Assembly: GCF_021184025.1 (NCBI RefSeq)
Contig: NZ_CP036537.1
Location: 1,364,001-1,428,000, forward strand
DNA from: Rhodopseudomonas boonkerdii
GTDB lineage: Bacteria; Pseudomonadota; Alphaproteobacteria; Rhizobiales; Xanthobacteraceae
Length of the DNA stretch: 64,000 bases
Direction: 5' to 3'
Part shown: piece after piece, positions 30,355 through 40,236 of the stretch
Layout: every line of letters starts with the position of its first letter
Position numbering within the stretch: the first letter of the stretch is position 1
Translations under genes and position numbers: made by a program
The notes under the pieces: generated by a model
Databases searched by the model: none
What the model was told of the DNA's origin: nothing
Seen by the model: the letters and a program-made list of their open reading frames with translations, nothing else

Positions 30355-31563
30355 TCACTTCCACCCCGTCTTCTCCGTATCCCAGCGCTGCGCCTTGAAT
30401 TCCGCAGCCACGGCCGCCACCGCGCCGTTATCGTCGCGCGGGTCGCTCTCCTCATCCGTGGCCGGCGCTTCCGCCAGCGCCAGCTTCGCGCCCGATGCCT
30501 CGTCCACCGTGGTTACCGATGGCGTCGAGATCCACAGGATCATCTTGTCGGTCGCGCCGGGTTTGTCCGGCGACGCCACGGCACTCACCTCGACATTCTC
30601 CGTCAGCTCGAGTGCCGGCATCACCTGGCTCGGTCGCCTGAAGCTCAGCTTCAGCTTGCCGGTTTCCTCGTCCCATGACGTTGCGGACGGCTTCGCGCCC
30701 ATGGTCTTGGCGAGGACGGCAGAAAGGGTGCTCGCCAGCCTGTTGCGGTCGATCTTGTCGCCGCTCTTCCAGGGGGCTGCATCGAAGCGCACAGTGCGCT
30801 CCATGTCGATCGCTCCCGCCGTCCAGCCGGCATTGACGACACCGGGATAGGTCTTCGCCTTGGCGACGAACTCCGCGGCGCGTTCCGGATCGACCGAGAG
30901 ATTGATCACCTGCTCGCCCGCGCGCAGCGCGTCGCAGCTCACCGAGAGGCTGGAGAGCGATACTTCCACGCTCTGACCACGCAGCGAGCGCACGAAGTCG
31001 AGCGCCGCCTCCAGCTTGATCTTCACCGCGACGGATTCCGGGGAGACTTCCGTAAAATCCTGCGGCGCAGATGCGATGCTCTCCTCGTTCGCCTGGTTTT
31101 CCTGAAACTCTTTCTCGCTCTGGTCGGCGTTGTCCGCTGATGTCAGGCTGGTGGTGGTCTGGCCGATGGTGACCTGTCCCTTGAACTCGAACGTGTCGCC
31201 GGTCGGCCGGCGGTTGATCTTCACCGTCACCGGCAATTTGTCGATCTGCGTCTGCGTCGCGCCCGACAGGGTCCCGCCGTTCACCGTGAGATTGGCGACG
31301 AAGCGGTCCTTGCGATCGGTGGCCTTGTCGGCGGGATAGCAGACGTCCAGCGTTGCCGCCGTCACGGTCTTGCCCTGCCGTGTCTCCTTCAGGATCACGT
31401 CGGCATTGCCATCCATCAATCCGTCGATGGAAGTGAAGTAGCGCACTTCGGAGCCAATCACCTGGTTCTTCGGTGCCGCCTTCATCTGTGCTGCAGCAAG
31501 GTTGATGGTTGCGAGGGATGCCGTTGCAGCGAGGCCGAGCAGGCCGAATTGAAGCGCGCGCAT
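30355..31563 (-). CDS. Conserved hypothetical periplasmic protein
   Basis: 402 residues with a signal peptide (MRALQFGLLGLAATASLAT, cleaved after LAAA). I do not recognise a named domain. The mature part contains Thr/Gln-rich beta-like segments, two Cys (DVCYPAD and VSCDALR) about 150 residues apart, and an acidic C-terminal tail. It lies downstream of groEL on the same strand, but a terminator and a repeat separate them, so it has its own transcript. The function is unknown. Confidence 0.75.
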   Translation of the reverse strand: MRALQFGLLGLAATASLATINLAAAQMKAAPKNQVIGSEVRYFTSIDGLMDGNADVILKETRQGKTVTAATLDVCYPADKATDRKDRFVANLTVNGGTLSGATQTQIDKLPVTVKINRRPTGDTFEFKGQVTIGQTTTSLTSADNADQSEKEFQENQANEESIASAPQDFTEVSPESVAVKIKLEAALDFVRSLRGQSVEVSLSSLSVSCDALRAGEQVINLSVDPERAAEFVAKAKTYPGVVNAGWTAGAIDMERTVRFDAAPWKSGDKIDRNRLASTLSAVLAKTMGAKPSATSWDEETGKLKLSFRRPSQVMPALELTENVEVSAVASPDKPGATDKMILWISTPSVTTVDEASGAKLALAEAPATDEESDPRDDNGAVAAVAAEFKAQRWDTEKTGWK

Positions 31564-31685
31564 GGAAAAGCCTTTGGACGTGTCTGAAATATCGACGCGG
31601 GTGACGATTCTGGTCGCGTCAGATTATCCGCGGATTGAATCAGAACTATGCCGGGCGGGGAAGGCCTTGGGGTGAAGCTCTTCTT

Positions 31686-31720
31686 CACTCTCCTCTCCCC
31701 CACTCCACCGGGGAGAGGTG
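31686..31720. repeat. Short CCTCTCCCC/GGGGAGAGG palindrome
   Basis: CCTCTCCCCCACTCC followed by ACCGGGGAGAGGT forms a hairpin between groEL and the periplasmic-protein gene. It belongs to the same family as 38020-38276 and 39240-39393. Confidence 0.7.
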
Positions 31721-31748
31721 AAAAAGAAGGCCGCCCGGAGGCGGCCTT
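31721..31748 (-). terminator. Rho-independent terminator of groESL
   Basis: On the minus strand a perfect 9-bp stem AAGGCCGCC / GGCGGCCTT with a TCCG loop is followed by CTTTTT. It lies 35 bp after the groEL stop. Confidence 0.9.
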
Positions 31749-31782
31749 CGATGTCGTGAGTGATGGTGCGAAAGCGCCGGGC

Positions 31783-33570
<1,788 letters not shown>

Positions 33571-33596
33571 CCGAGTTTGGGGGGAGAGTATGTGGG

Positions 33597-33893
33597 TTAG
33601 CCCACCACGCCCATGATGTCCGACTCCTTCATGATGAGGAGTTCTTCGCCGTCGAGCTTGATCTCGGTGCCCGACCACTTGCCGAACAGCACCTTGTCGC
33701 CGACCTTGATGTCGATCGGGATCAGCTTGCCGGCTTCGTCGCGGCCGCCCGGTCCCACGGCAATCACTTCGCCCTCGGAGGGCTTTTCCTTGGCGCTGTC
33801 GGGGATGATGATGCCGCCCTTGGTCTTTTCGTCGGCGGTGATGCGCTTGACGACGATGCGGTCGTGCAGCGGACGGAACTTGGTCTTGGCCAT
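33597..33893 (-). CDS. groES: Co-chaperonin GroES
   Basis: 98 residues beginning [18 protein letters not shown]. It forms the heptameric lid of the GroEL cage; the mobile loop ([18 protein letters not shown]) and the roof region are present. Length is normal. It is first in the operon, 161 bp before groEL, with the CIRCE element about 80 bp upstream of its start. Confidence 0.98.
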   Translation of the reverse strand: MAKTKFRPLHDRIVVKRITADEKTKGGIIIPDSAKEKPSEGEVIAVGPGGRDEAGKLIPIDIKVGDKVLFGKWSGTEIKLDGEELLIMKESDIMGVVG

Positions 33894-33971
33894 AGGGAAA
33901 TCCTCGGGTTGGTTGTAGAATGCACGGCCTCGGCGAGGGCGATGGCGCGTCCGGCACGGTGGGTGCCGGGC

Positions 33972-33998
33972 TTAGCAATCTCTCGCCGAGAGTGCTAA
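33972..33998 (-). promoter_or_regulatory. CIRCE operator (HrcA binding site) of groESL
   Basis: TTAGCAATC, nine bases, GAGTGCTAA. Compared with the consensus TTAGCACTC-N9-GAGTGCTAA there is one mismatch. It lies between the predicted promoter and groES, the normal place for HrcA repression. Confidence 0.95.
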
Positions 33999-34011
33999 TC
34001 GGGCGGCTCGG

Positions 34012-34040
34012 GGATATGGCCGAACGCCGGATGAGTCAAG
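34012..34040 (-). promoter_or_regulatory. Predicted groESL promoter (RpoH/sigma-70 like)
   Basis: On the minus strand CTTGACT is followed, 18 bp after CTTG, by CATATCC. This fits the alphaproteobacterial heat-shock consensus fairly well and also a sigma-70 -35 box (TTGACT). CIRCE lies just downstream of it. Confidence 0.6.
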
Positions 34041-34262
34041 CAAGGCCGCATTGGCGCCATGCCGTAACCCTCGGAGGCGATAAAGAGGGTTAAGGCCTTG
34101 GTGAGGCCAATATGGGATGGTCTGGAAACCATGTTGGCGTAACGCCATCATGACACCGGGGTCTCCGGGATCCTGCGGTCATGACAGGGGCCGTTGCTTC
34201 GACAGGTTTTTTACGCTTCGCTGCTTGGGACGGGCAGTCGGGGATGTTGCTCAGGGGATGAT
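34041..34262. other. Gap upstream of the lipoprotein gene with several inverted repeats
   Basis: TAACCCTC (34065-34072) and GAGGGTTA (34085-34092) are perfect inverted repeats 12 bp apart. TGGCG-TAA-CGCCA follows near 34135-34147, and GTCATGAC-type sequence near 34178. There is no ORF of note. It could hold the divergent promoter and operator of the lipoprotein gene or a small structured RNA. Confidence 0.35.
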
Positions 34263-34787
34263 ATGATCAAGTCACGCTACGCCCGCCCGGTCGCCAATCT
34301 GGCGATCGTCTCTGCCACGGCCTTGCTGCTCGGGGCGTGTTCGACGGGCGGTTTCAGCGGTTTCAGCTTCGGCAATTCCGAACCGCCGCCGCCGGCCGAA
34401 CCGCCGCCGGCGCCAGAAATGCCGGCCTCCATCCGTTCGGAAGAGATCGTCGGCCGCTGGGGCCTCGCCTCCTACATGAATCCGGCCGACCGCGTCCGCA
34501 CCGAGAATGCCGCCCGCGGCCAGTGCAAGAACCCTTACATCATCGGCGCCGGCCCGACCGGAGGCGTCATGATGCATCTCGCCGACGAGGCGACCCCGCA
34601 GGAGCTGCGCCTCAAGGGCTCGCCGAGCGGCAAGAATTATATCGGCCCGCCCGGCCCCGCCGGCAATCCGCAGGACCGCGAGATCGTCTCCTTCGATGGC
34701 CGGATTCTGGTGACCAAGTTCATCGACAAGGATGCCGCCGTTCGTTACGGTAACATGGTCTATGTCCGCTGCGCGCCAAGGGCGTAA
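34263..34787 (+). CDS. Putative outer-membrane lipoprotein
   Basis: 174 residues from the ATG at 34263 with GGGGAT upstream. The signal peptide ends in the lipobox LLGAC (Cys near residue 24). A Pro-rich spacer (EPPPPAEPPPAPEMPA) follows, then a globular part starting EEIVGRWGLASYMNPADR. The I-V-G-R-W opening resembles small lipid-carrier-like or AprI-type inhibitor domains, but I cannot name the family. It is divergent from groES and followed by a hairpin and an MFS gene. Confidence 0.75.
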   Translation: MIKSRYARPVANLAIVSATALLLGACSTGGFSGFSFGNSEPPPPAEPPPAPEMPASIRSEEIVGRWGLASYMNPADRVRTENAARGQCKNPYIIGAGPTGGVMMHLADEATPQELRLKGSPSGKNYIGPPGPAGNPQDREIVSFDGRILVTKFIDKDAAVRYGNMVYVRCAPRA

Positions 34788-34811
34788 GTTCTTCTGAAAG
34801 ATCGGCGGCTT

Positions 34812-34849
34812 TCCCCTTCTCCCTCCCCCGCAAGAGCGGGAGAGGGAAC
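34812..34849. repeat. Hairpin repeat between lipoprotein and MFS genes
   Basis: TCTCCCTCCCCCGC / GCGGGAGAGGGAA with a short loop, of the CCTCTCCCC family. It probably works as a terminator for the lipoprotein gene, although no T-run follows. Confidence 0.6.
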
Positions 34850-34863
34850 ACCGCTGGTGAAGC

Positions 34864-36069
34864 ATGACCGCATGGCGCGACCTCGTTTTCGGACCGGGCC
34901 GCGCCGTTGTCGTTCTGGCGCTCACGCAGATCCTCACTTGGGGAATCCTGATCTACCCACCCGTACTGACTATGCCGCTTCTGACTGCGGCCCATGGCTG
35001 GTCGCTGGCGTTCGGTATGGCCGGCTTCACCCTTGGCCTCGTCACGTCGGGCCTGCTGTCGCCTTATGTGGGCGGCCTGATCGATCGTCACGGCGGCAAT
35101 GTGGTGATGGCCTCCGGCGCGCTTGCCGGCGCGCTCGGCCTCGCCCTGATGCCCGTCGCCATGCATCCCGTCGCCTATTTCGCCTGCTGGCTGCTGCTCG
35201 GCACGGCGATGGCCACCAATCTCTATGACCCCGCCTTCGCCACGCTGACCCGTATCTTCGGCGCCAATGCGCGCCGGCAGATCACTTTCGTCACCTTTGC
35301 CGGCGGTTTTGCCTCCACCGTCGGCTGGCCGGCGACGCATCTGTTGCTCGCCAAACTCGGCTGGCAGGGGACGTATCTGACCTTCGCCGCGGTATTCGCC
35401 TTCGTCGTCGCCCCGCTGCACGCGTTCGCACTGCCGCGTCATGTTGCGGACATGCCGGTTTCGGTCCCGCAGACCGCCGCCGCGCCGGCGCAAGCCTTCC
35501 TGCCGCCGGCTGGAGCGGCATTCCTGCTGCTCGCCACCGCTTTCGCTCTCTACAGTTTCATTCTGTCCGGCGTCACCTCGAACCTGCTCGCGCTGCTCGA
35601 TCGTGGTGGCCTTGGCGCCGCCGAGGCGGTGGCGGTCGGCGCCATGTTCGGCCCCGCCCAGGTCGCCTCGCGCCTTGCCGATTTTGTCCTGGCGAAGCGC
35701 ACGCATCCGTTGTGGATCGCCCGCGGCGCCGTGGTGCTGGTAGCGTCGGCTTTCGCGCTGCTGGCGCTGCTCGGCGTGTCATTCCCGGTGGCGGCGCTGT
35801 TCGCCATCGGTTTCGGCGCCGCCAATGGCGTGATGACCATCGCCCGCGGCGCGCTGCCGCTGCTGATGTTCGGCCCCGTCGGCTATGGACGTGTCATCGG
35901 CCGCATCGCGCGTCCCGCGCAATTCGTGCAGGCCTTCGCGCCCTTCGTCGTCGCCTCGGCGGTGCAGACGCTGCCGGATCGCGGCGTGCTCGTTCTCGGC
36001 GCGGTAGCGGCGCTGGTCGTGCTCGGATGCTTCCTCGGAATCAAAACGCCGGGCGATGCCCGGCGTTGA
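34864..36069 (+). CDS. Major facilitator superfamily transporter
   Basis: 401 residues with about 12 hydrophobic helices. After the second helix the loop SPYVGGLIDRHGG is the MFS motif A (G-x-x-x-D-R). The symmetric second half carries a similar region at GPAQVASRLADFVLAKR. Closest general resemblance is to uncharacterised Rhizobiales MFS carriers. The substrate is unknown. The start follows a GGTGAAG ribosome-binding site. Confidence 0.85.
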   Translation: MTAWRDLVFGPGRAVVVLALTQILTWGILIYPPVLTMPLLTAAHGWSLAFGMAGFTLGLVTSGLLSPYVGGLIDRHGGNVVMASGALAGALGLALMPVAMHPVAYFACWLLLGTAMATNLYDPAFATLTRIFGANARRQITFVTFAGGFASTVGWPATHLLLAKLGWQGTYLTFAAVFAFVVAPLHAFALPRHVADMPVSVPQTAAAPAQAFLPPAGAAFLLLATAFALYSFILSGVTSNLLALLDRGGLGAAEAVAVGAMFGPAQVASRLADFVLAKRTHPLWIARGAVVLVASAFALLALLGVSFPVAALFAIGFGAANGVMTIARGALPLLMFGPVGYGRVIGRIARPAQFVQAFAPFVVASAVQTLPDRGVLVLGAVAALVVLGCFLGIKTPGDARR

Positions 36070-36084
36070 ACGTCGATTTCGATC

Positions 36085-36119
36085 GTAGGGCGGATGAGCG
36101 AAGCGTCATCCGTCCTGCG
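36085..36119. repeat. GTAGGGCGGATGAGCGAAGC repeat copy
   Basis: GGGCGGATGAGCGAAGCGTCATCCGTCC folds into a hairpin between two convergent genes. Related copies occur at 46321-46407, 52731-52762 and 63224-63309. Confidence 0.8.
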
Positions 36120-36127
36120 TCTGCGCT

Positions 36128-36904
36128 TCAGTTGAACAGCGCGTCGATATCGTCTTGCGAGGCGTGGCCGTCGTCGCCGTCGAGCTTCGGGCCGTTGAGC
36201 AGCTTCTCGTCATCGCTGCGATTGTCGATCTTGGCCGGCGCATGCGCCTTGATCTCGTCGACGCCGCCCCAGATGTCCATCATCGCGATGATGCGATTTT
36301 CGATGAACTTCATGGTGTTCATCACCTTGCTGATGCGCTGGCCGGTGAGGTCCTGGAAGTTGCAGGCCTCGAAGATCGAGACGACATTGTCGCTGATCTC
36401 TTCCAGCAATTGCCGCTGCTGTTCGGGAGAGCCGACCTTGCCGGCGGCAGCCGCCGCGTTGTCGATGGCTTCGGCCGCAGCGAGAATCTGCTGGGTGGCT
36501 TCCTCGGTGCCCCCGACGACCGCACCGAGTTCGCCATTGACCTTGGCCATCTCTTCGCCGTCGAAGCTCTTGCCGTGCAACACGGCGATTTCCTGCTTGG
36601 TGCGGGTGATGGCGTCGTGGATGAGGTCGAGTTCGATCTTCAGCTTTTCGCACTGCTCGATCTGCGCGCGATAGGTGGCGAGCAGGGCTTGTGCTTCCTC
36701 GATCTGCTTCTGCGCGGCAGCGCCGACTTCGTCCGTCACGGCATTGTATCCCGATGCGGGCGCCGCCATCTGTGCGCGGATGGCGCGCAGTTCGGCCATG
36801 ATCTCGCGATGCATCGGCATCGACTCGCCACCATCGCTCTCGGTAGCGGAAGCAGGCGTGCCGAATACTTCTTCAATGCGAAATCGTTTGCGACGAACAG
36901 ACAT
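36128..36904 (-). CDS. CheZ-like protein phosphatase
   Basis: 258 residues from the ATG at 36904, behind a G-rich ribosome-binding site; the longer frame to 37042 is not supported. The protein is mostly long helices. The conserved block ACNFQDLTGQRISKVMNTM matches the CheZ active-site helix: Asp185 and Gln189 correspond to the catalytic Asp and Gln that attack phospho-CheY. The C-terminus SQDDIDALF resembles the CheY-docking or flagellar tail of CheZ/FliM-type proteins. No che or fli gene is nearby, so the response-regulator partner is not known. Confidence 0.85.
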   Translation of the reverse strand: MSVRRKRFRIEEVFGTPASATESDGGESMPMHREIMAELRAIRAQMAAPASGYNAVTDEVGAAAQKQIEEAQALLATYRAQIEQCEKLKIELDLIHDAITRTKQEIAVLHGKSFDGEEMAKVNGELGAVVGGTEEATQQILAAAEAIDNAAAAAGKVGSPEQQRQLLEEISDNVVSIFEACNFQDLTGQRISKVMNTMKFIENRIIAMMDIWGGVDEIKAHAPAKIDNRSDDEKLLNGPKLDGDDGHASQDDIDALFN

Positions 36905-37196
36905 TGTGCCCCCCAACTCAACAAATATCCGGAGTGTCTTATACCAGCGAGTTTTAACGCGGGGTTCACGCGGAACATGTGCTTGTGTAGTTCGACGCAT
37001 TTGACGCGAACAGGTGATTAACCATGGCTGTCCGGCGTTCATGCAAAAGTAACGCTAAGGATGAGAACCGCTGACATCGATGACGTGGTGAATCGAAACG
37101 GTGTTTTCGTTTACCAAAGCGAGGCGATTTTAACCTTAACTCGATGCCTGACAGCGCTCGCCTGAAGCGCGCGACGAAACAGTAAAGAGTACGTCG

Positions 37197-38003
37197 ATGT
37201 TCAGAAAGCTCACCTGTGCGCTCCTTGCGAGTGCATCCTTTGTCGTTGTGAATGCAGTCCCTGCGGCGGCGATCGACGCCGTCACGCCTTACGCCCAGCC
37301 CGAAGTCATCTATGCCGCGCCGGTGCAGCGTCCGGCGCCGCAGCGCGTCGCCAGCCAGCGTGGCAATCTGGGCGGCGGCTTCATCGAGTTCCTGTTCAGC
37401 GACGGCGCCCATGGTTCGGACTATGGACCGAGCTATCGGAGCGCGCCGGATGCGCAGTATTCCTATGAGCCGCGCCGCCGCATGCTGCCGCCGATGGAGC
37501 CGGACCAGCGTGTGATGTATCAGCGCGAGGAGTCCATTGATCCGGCGCGTCCGGCGATGGACCCGAAATATCTGCCGCAGACCGTCGCCTATGACGGCAG
37601 GGAAGGCGCGGGCACCATCGTCGTCGACACGGCGAACAAGTTTCTCTATCTGGTGCAGGATGGCGGCAAGGCGATGCGTTACGGCATCGGCGTCGGCCGT
37701 CCCGGCTTCACCTGGCAGGGCGTGAAGACGATCACGGCGAAGAAGGAGTGGCCGTCGTGGACTCCGCCGAAGGAGATGCTGGCGCGGCGTCCCGATCTGC
37801 CGCGCTACATGGAAGGCGGTCCGGAAAATCCGCTCGGCGCGCGTGCCATGTATCTGGGCTCGTCGCTCTATCGCATTCACGGTTCGAACGAGCCCTGGAC
37901 CATCGGTACGAATGTGTCGTCGGGCTGCTTCCGCATGCGCAATGAAGATGTGATCGATCTGTACGGCCGCGTGAATGTCGGCGCCAAGGTCGTGGTGATT
38001 TAA
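37197..38003 (+). CDS. L,D-transpeptidase (YkuD/ErfK family)
   Basis: 268 residues with a signal peptide (MFRKLTCALLASASFVVVN, cleaved after PAAA). A Pro/Arg-rich linker of ~100 residues precedes the YkuD domain (GTIVVDTANKFLYLV, then YGIGVGRPGFTWQG). The catalytic motif is HGSNEPWTIG followed by SSGCFRM, with Cys244 as nucleophile. Enzymes of this type make 3-3 peptidoglycan crosslinks or attach outer-membrane proteins to peptidoglycan, both common in Rhizobiales. It is divergent from the CheZ-like gene across a 292-bp gap. Confidence 0.93.
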   Translation: MFRKLTCALLASASFVVVNAVPAAAIDAVTPYAQPEVIYAAPVQRPAPQRVASQRGNLGGGFIEFLFSDGAHGSDYGPSYRSAPDAQYSYEPRRRMLPPMEPDQRVMYQREESIDPARPAMDPKYLPQTVAYDGREGAGTIVVDTANKFLYLVQDGGKAMRYGIGVGRPGFTWQGVKTITAKKEWPSWTPPKEMLARRPDLPRYMEGGPENPLGARAMYLGSSLYRIHGSNEPWTIGTNVSSGCFRMRNEDVIDLYGRVNVGAKVVVI

Positions 38004-38019
38004 AGCGCCGTGCCATTCT

Positions 38020-38276
38020 TAACCTCTCCCCGTTCTTGACGGGGAGAGGTCGTCCGGCGTAGCGCAGCGAAGCCGGGCGGGTGAGGGGCATGGCACGCGT
38101 ATGCAGCATACGCGCGCCATCGGATGGCTCCGATACGTTGCTCAATCCCTCAGAAGTTCTTCGATTCGATGGTTGTGAGTCCGGCGTTGGCCTTGTGCCA
38201 TGCCCCTCACCCGATCTGGCTGCGCTTCGCTTCGCCAAATCGACCTCTCCCCGCGCAAGATGCGGGGAGAGGTTAA
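38020..38276. repeat. Large inverted double repeat between convergent genes
   Basis: Two members of the CCTCTCCCCG family face each other. The outer arms AACCTCTCCCCG (38021-38032) and CGGGGAGAGGTT (38263-38274) and an 18-bp inner arm GGGTGAGGGGCATGGCAC (38079-38096) with its exact complement at 38195-38212 allow the whole stretch to fold as one long hairpin. Each half also forms its own hairpins, including GCGTATGC-A-GCATACGC. It separates the transpeptidase and DUF2076 genes and is probably a two-way terminator. Confidence 0.85.
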
Positions 38277-38286
38277 GGCAGCCGCC

Positions 38287-39135
38287 TTACGCGTAATCGC
38301 TGTCGTCCGAATCCATGTCCATGGCGTCGTAATCGCCATCGTCCTGATCCTGGTCCTGATCCTGGTCGTAATCGGCTTGGCGCTGGTCGCGGTCATATTG
38401 CGCCTGATCGAAATTGCCGGAGCCCTGCCGGTTCGATCCGATGTCGTTGACGCCTGCCTGATCCGCGAGGTTTCCGCCGGACGATCCGGAGTCGCTCCCC
38501 CACGGACTTCTGCCGCCGGCATTGGCGGCGTCGCTCAGGCCCTGTTGATGGCTGCCGCCCATCATGCCGCGGATGCTGTTGAGCAGCAGCGAGCCGCCGA
38601 CCACGCCGGCCGCCGCCGCAGCAGCTGTGCCGAGGAACGAGCCGCCGCCACCGCCGGCCTGCGGCTGTGACTGTCCGAATGGCTGCTGGCCCATCGGCGG
38701 CTGGCCGTAGCCGCCTTGCTGGCCGTAACCGCCCTGACCATAGCCGCCCTGCGGCTGACCGCCGAGCACCTGACCGGTATTCCACGAGGGCCGGGCCGGC
38801 TCGGCCGGGCGCACGCTCGGCACGGAGCCGCGCGGGGCAGCGCCGCCTTGCGGCTGGCCGCCTCCGAACAGCGCATCGCGCATGGAATCGAGAAAACCGC
38901 CCTGCGGCGCCGGTTCCGGCGCGCCGCCGCGCTCCAGTTCCTGAATGCGGTCATGGGCGCGCTTCAACGCCTCGTCCTGCAGCAACACCGTCTGCACCAG
39001 TGCGTAGACGGCATTCGGCGCCTTGCGCTGGCCCTGCGCGATGGCGTCCAGCGCATCGGGGTCACGCGGCCCGCCTTCGACCTTGCTGAGCCGGTCAAAG
39101 AGATCGTCAACCAGTTGGCGTTCTTGCGGTGTCAT
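38287..39135 (-). CDS. DUF2076 domain-containing protein
   Basis: 282 residues from the ATG at 39135, with GAGGA upstream. The N-terminal ~75 residues (TPQERQLVDDLFDRLSKVE, then AVYALVQTVLLQDEALKRAHDRI) are the DUF2076 helical domain. A Gly/Gln/Pro-rich middle (YGQGGYGQQGGYGQPP type) follows, then a short hydrophobic Ala/Gly segment (FLGTAAAAAAGVVGGSLL) and an Asp-rich tail ending DSDDSDYA. This is the family of YjfK/YbjP-neighbour-like periplasmic ligand proteins of unknown role; I can say only that it is probably membrane- or envelope-associated. Confidence 0.85.
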   Translation of the reverse strand: MTPQERQLVDDLFDRLSKVEGGPRDPDALDAIAQGQRKAPNAVYALVQTVLLQDEALKRAHDRIQELERGGAPEPAPQGGFLDSMRDALFGGGQPQGGAAPRGSVPSVRPAEPARPSWNTGQVLGGQPQGGYGQGGYGQQGGYGQPPMGQQPFGQSQPQAGGGGGSFLGTAAAAAAGVVGGSLLLNSIRGMMGGSHQQGLSDAANAGGRSPWGSDSGSSGGNLADQAGVNDIGSNRQGSGNFDQAQYDRDQRQADYDQDQDQDQDDGDYDAMDMDSDDSDYA

Positions 39136-39239
39136 GGCGTCCTCGTTGTCTTGGCGCACCCTTGGAGTGCACGCAGCATGTAATGACGCTTTGTGTCGGC
39201 AATAGTGCCCGGCGGATTAAATTTAGTTATGCGACCTTT

Positions 39240-39393
39240 CACCTCTCCCCGCTTGCGGGGAGAGGTCGCTGCTCACATGCGGAGCATGTGGGCGGCGGGT
39301 GAGGGGGGCCTCCACGCACGCCGCAGCGTGTGGAGAGCCCCCTCATCCGTCGTCGCGTTGCGACGCCACCTTCTCCCCGCAAGCGGGGAGAAG
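39240..39393. repeat. Palindromic repeat cluster (CCTCTCCCCGC family)
   Basis: Begins CACCTCTCCCCGCTTGCGGGGAGAGG and ends CTTCTCCCCGCAAGCGGGGAGAAG. Internal hairpins are CACATGC-GGA-GCATGTG and a GTCGTCGCGTTGCGACGCC stretch. It lies upstream of the DUF2076 gene and touches the end of the deacetylase gene. Confidence 0.85.
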
Positions 39394-40236
39394 TCAAAAG
39401 AGCGTCACCTTCTTCTCGTCCAGCAACCGCACGAAATCATCGCTCGCCAGATACGCATATTCCCGCTCGCGCTGGTCGGTGAACGGGTCGAGATCGACCA
39501 GCACATCGTCCACATAACCGGGATGACACATCACGAGGCCGCCATCGGGCAGGCCGTCGAGAAACCGCGCCATCAGCGCACCGAAATCCGGGGCTTTCGC
39601 GAAATCATAGGCGCCGGCAAAGCCCGGATTGTACGCCACGCCGAGCCGTGCCGCCCGCTTGCGAAACGTCGCGCTCAGCGTATCCAGCAACAGCGCCTTC
39701 GGCGCATCAAGCCGCTGCGACAGCGGATGCACGCGCCCGGACTGGCGCACCCAGGCGCCGGGCGCTCCGGCTGTCACGGCGCGCAGGAATGGATCGCGCA
39801 CCTGCGGAAAAGTCTGCACATGCTGATGGCCGTCCACATAAGCGGGTGGCGCTCCAAACAGCGTGACGAATTTGGCGATCTGCGCTGCGACTTCACCCTG
39901 GATCATTTCGGGATCGAGCCGGCGCAACGCGCCTGCCCGCAGCATCTTGCCCAGCGGCAGGAAGAGGCCGTCCAGCAGCGGACGATAATGCATGGTCAGC
40001 GGATGAAACGGCGACGTCAGCGTCACATGCAGGCCGATGGCGCAGTCGCGGTTCATGGCGACGACGCCCTGCAACGCACTCACGTCGTCGCGGCCGATGG
40101 CGGGGCCGACAACCATCACCGATGTCGCATTCAGCCGCTTGCGCGCGATCAGTTCGCGGATGCCGCGATTGACGCCAGGGCTCATGCCGTAGTCGTCGGC
40201 GCAGAGCGTGATTTTTCGCGGCATGCCGCCGCTCAT
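39394..40236 (-). CDS. YdjC/ChbG/HpnK-family carbohydrate deacetylase (NaxD-like)
   Basis: 280 residues. CADDYGMSPGVNRGI at the start carries the Asp-Asp metal and catalytic pair, followed by GLHVTLTSPF and VDGHQHVQTFPQVRD with the metal histidines, and VMCHPGY near the C-terminus. Family members remove acetyl groups from N-acetylated amino sugars, including chitin disaccharide (ChbG), hopanoid glycoside (HpnK) and undecaprenyl-phosphate-GalNAc (Francisella NaxD). The start overlaps the stop of the preceding GT2 gene by 4 bp (ATGA), which argues for a lipid-linked sugar as substrate. Confidence 0.88.
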   Translation of the reverse strand: MSGGMPRKITLCADDYGMSPGVNRGIRELIARKRLNATSVMVVGPAIGRDDVSALQGVVAMNRDCAIGLHVTLTSPFHPLTMHYRPLLDGLFLPLGKMLRAGALRRLDPEMIQGEVAAQIAKFVTLFGAPPAYVDGHQHVQTFPQVRDPFLRAVTAGAPGAWVRQSGRVHPLSQRLDAPKALLLDTLSATFRKRAARLGVAYNPGFAGAYDFAKAPDFGALMARFLDGLPDGGLVMCHPGYVDDVLVDLDPFTDQREREYAYLASDDFVRLLDEKKVTLF

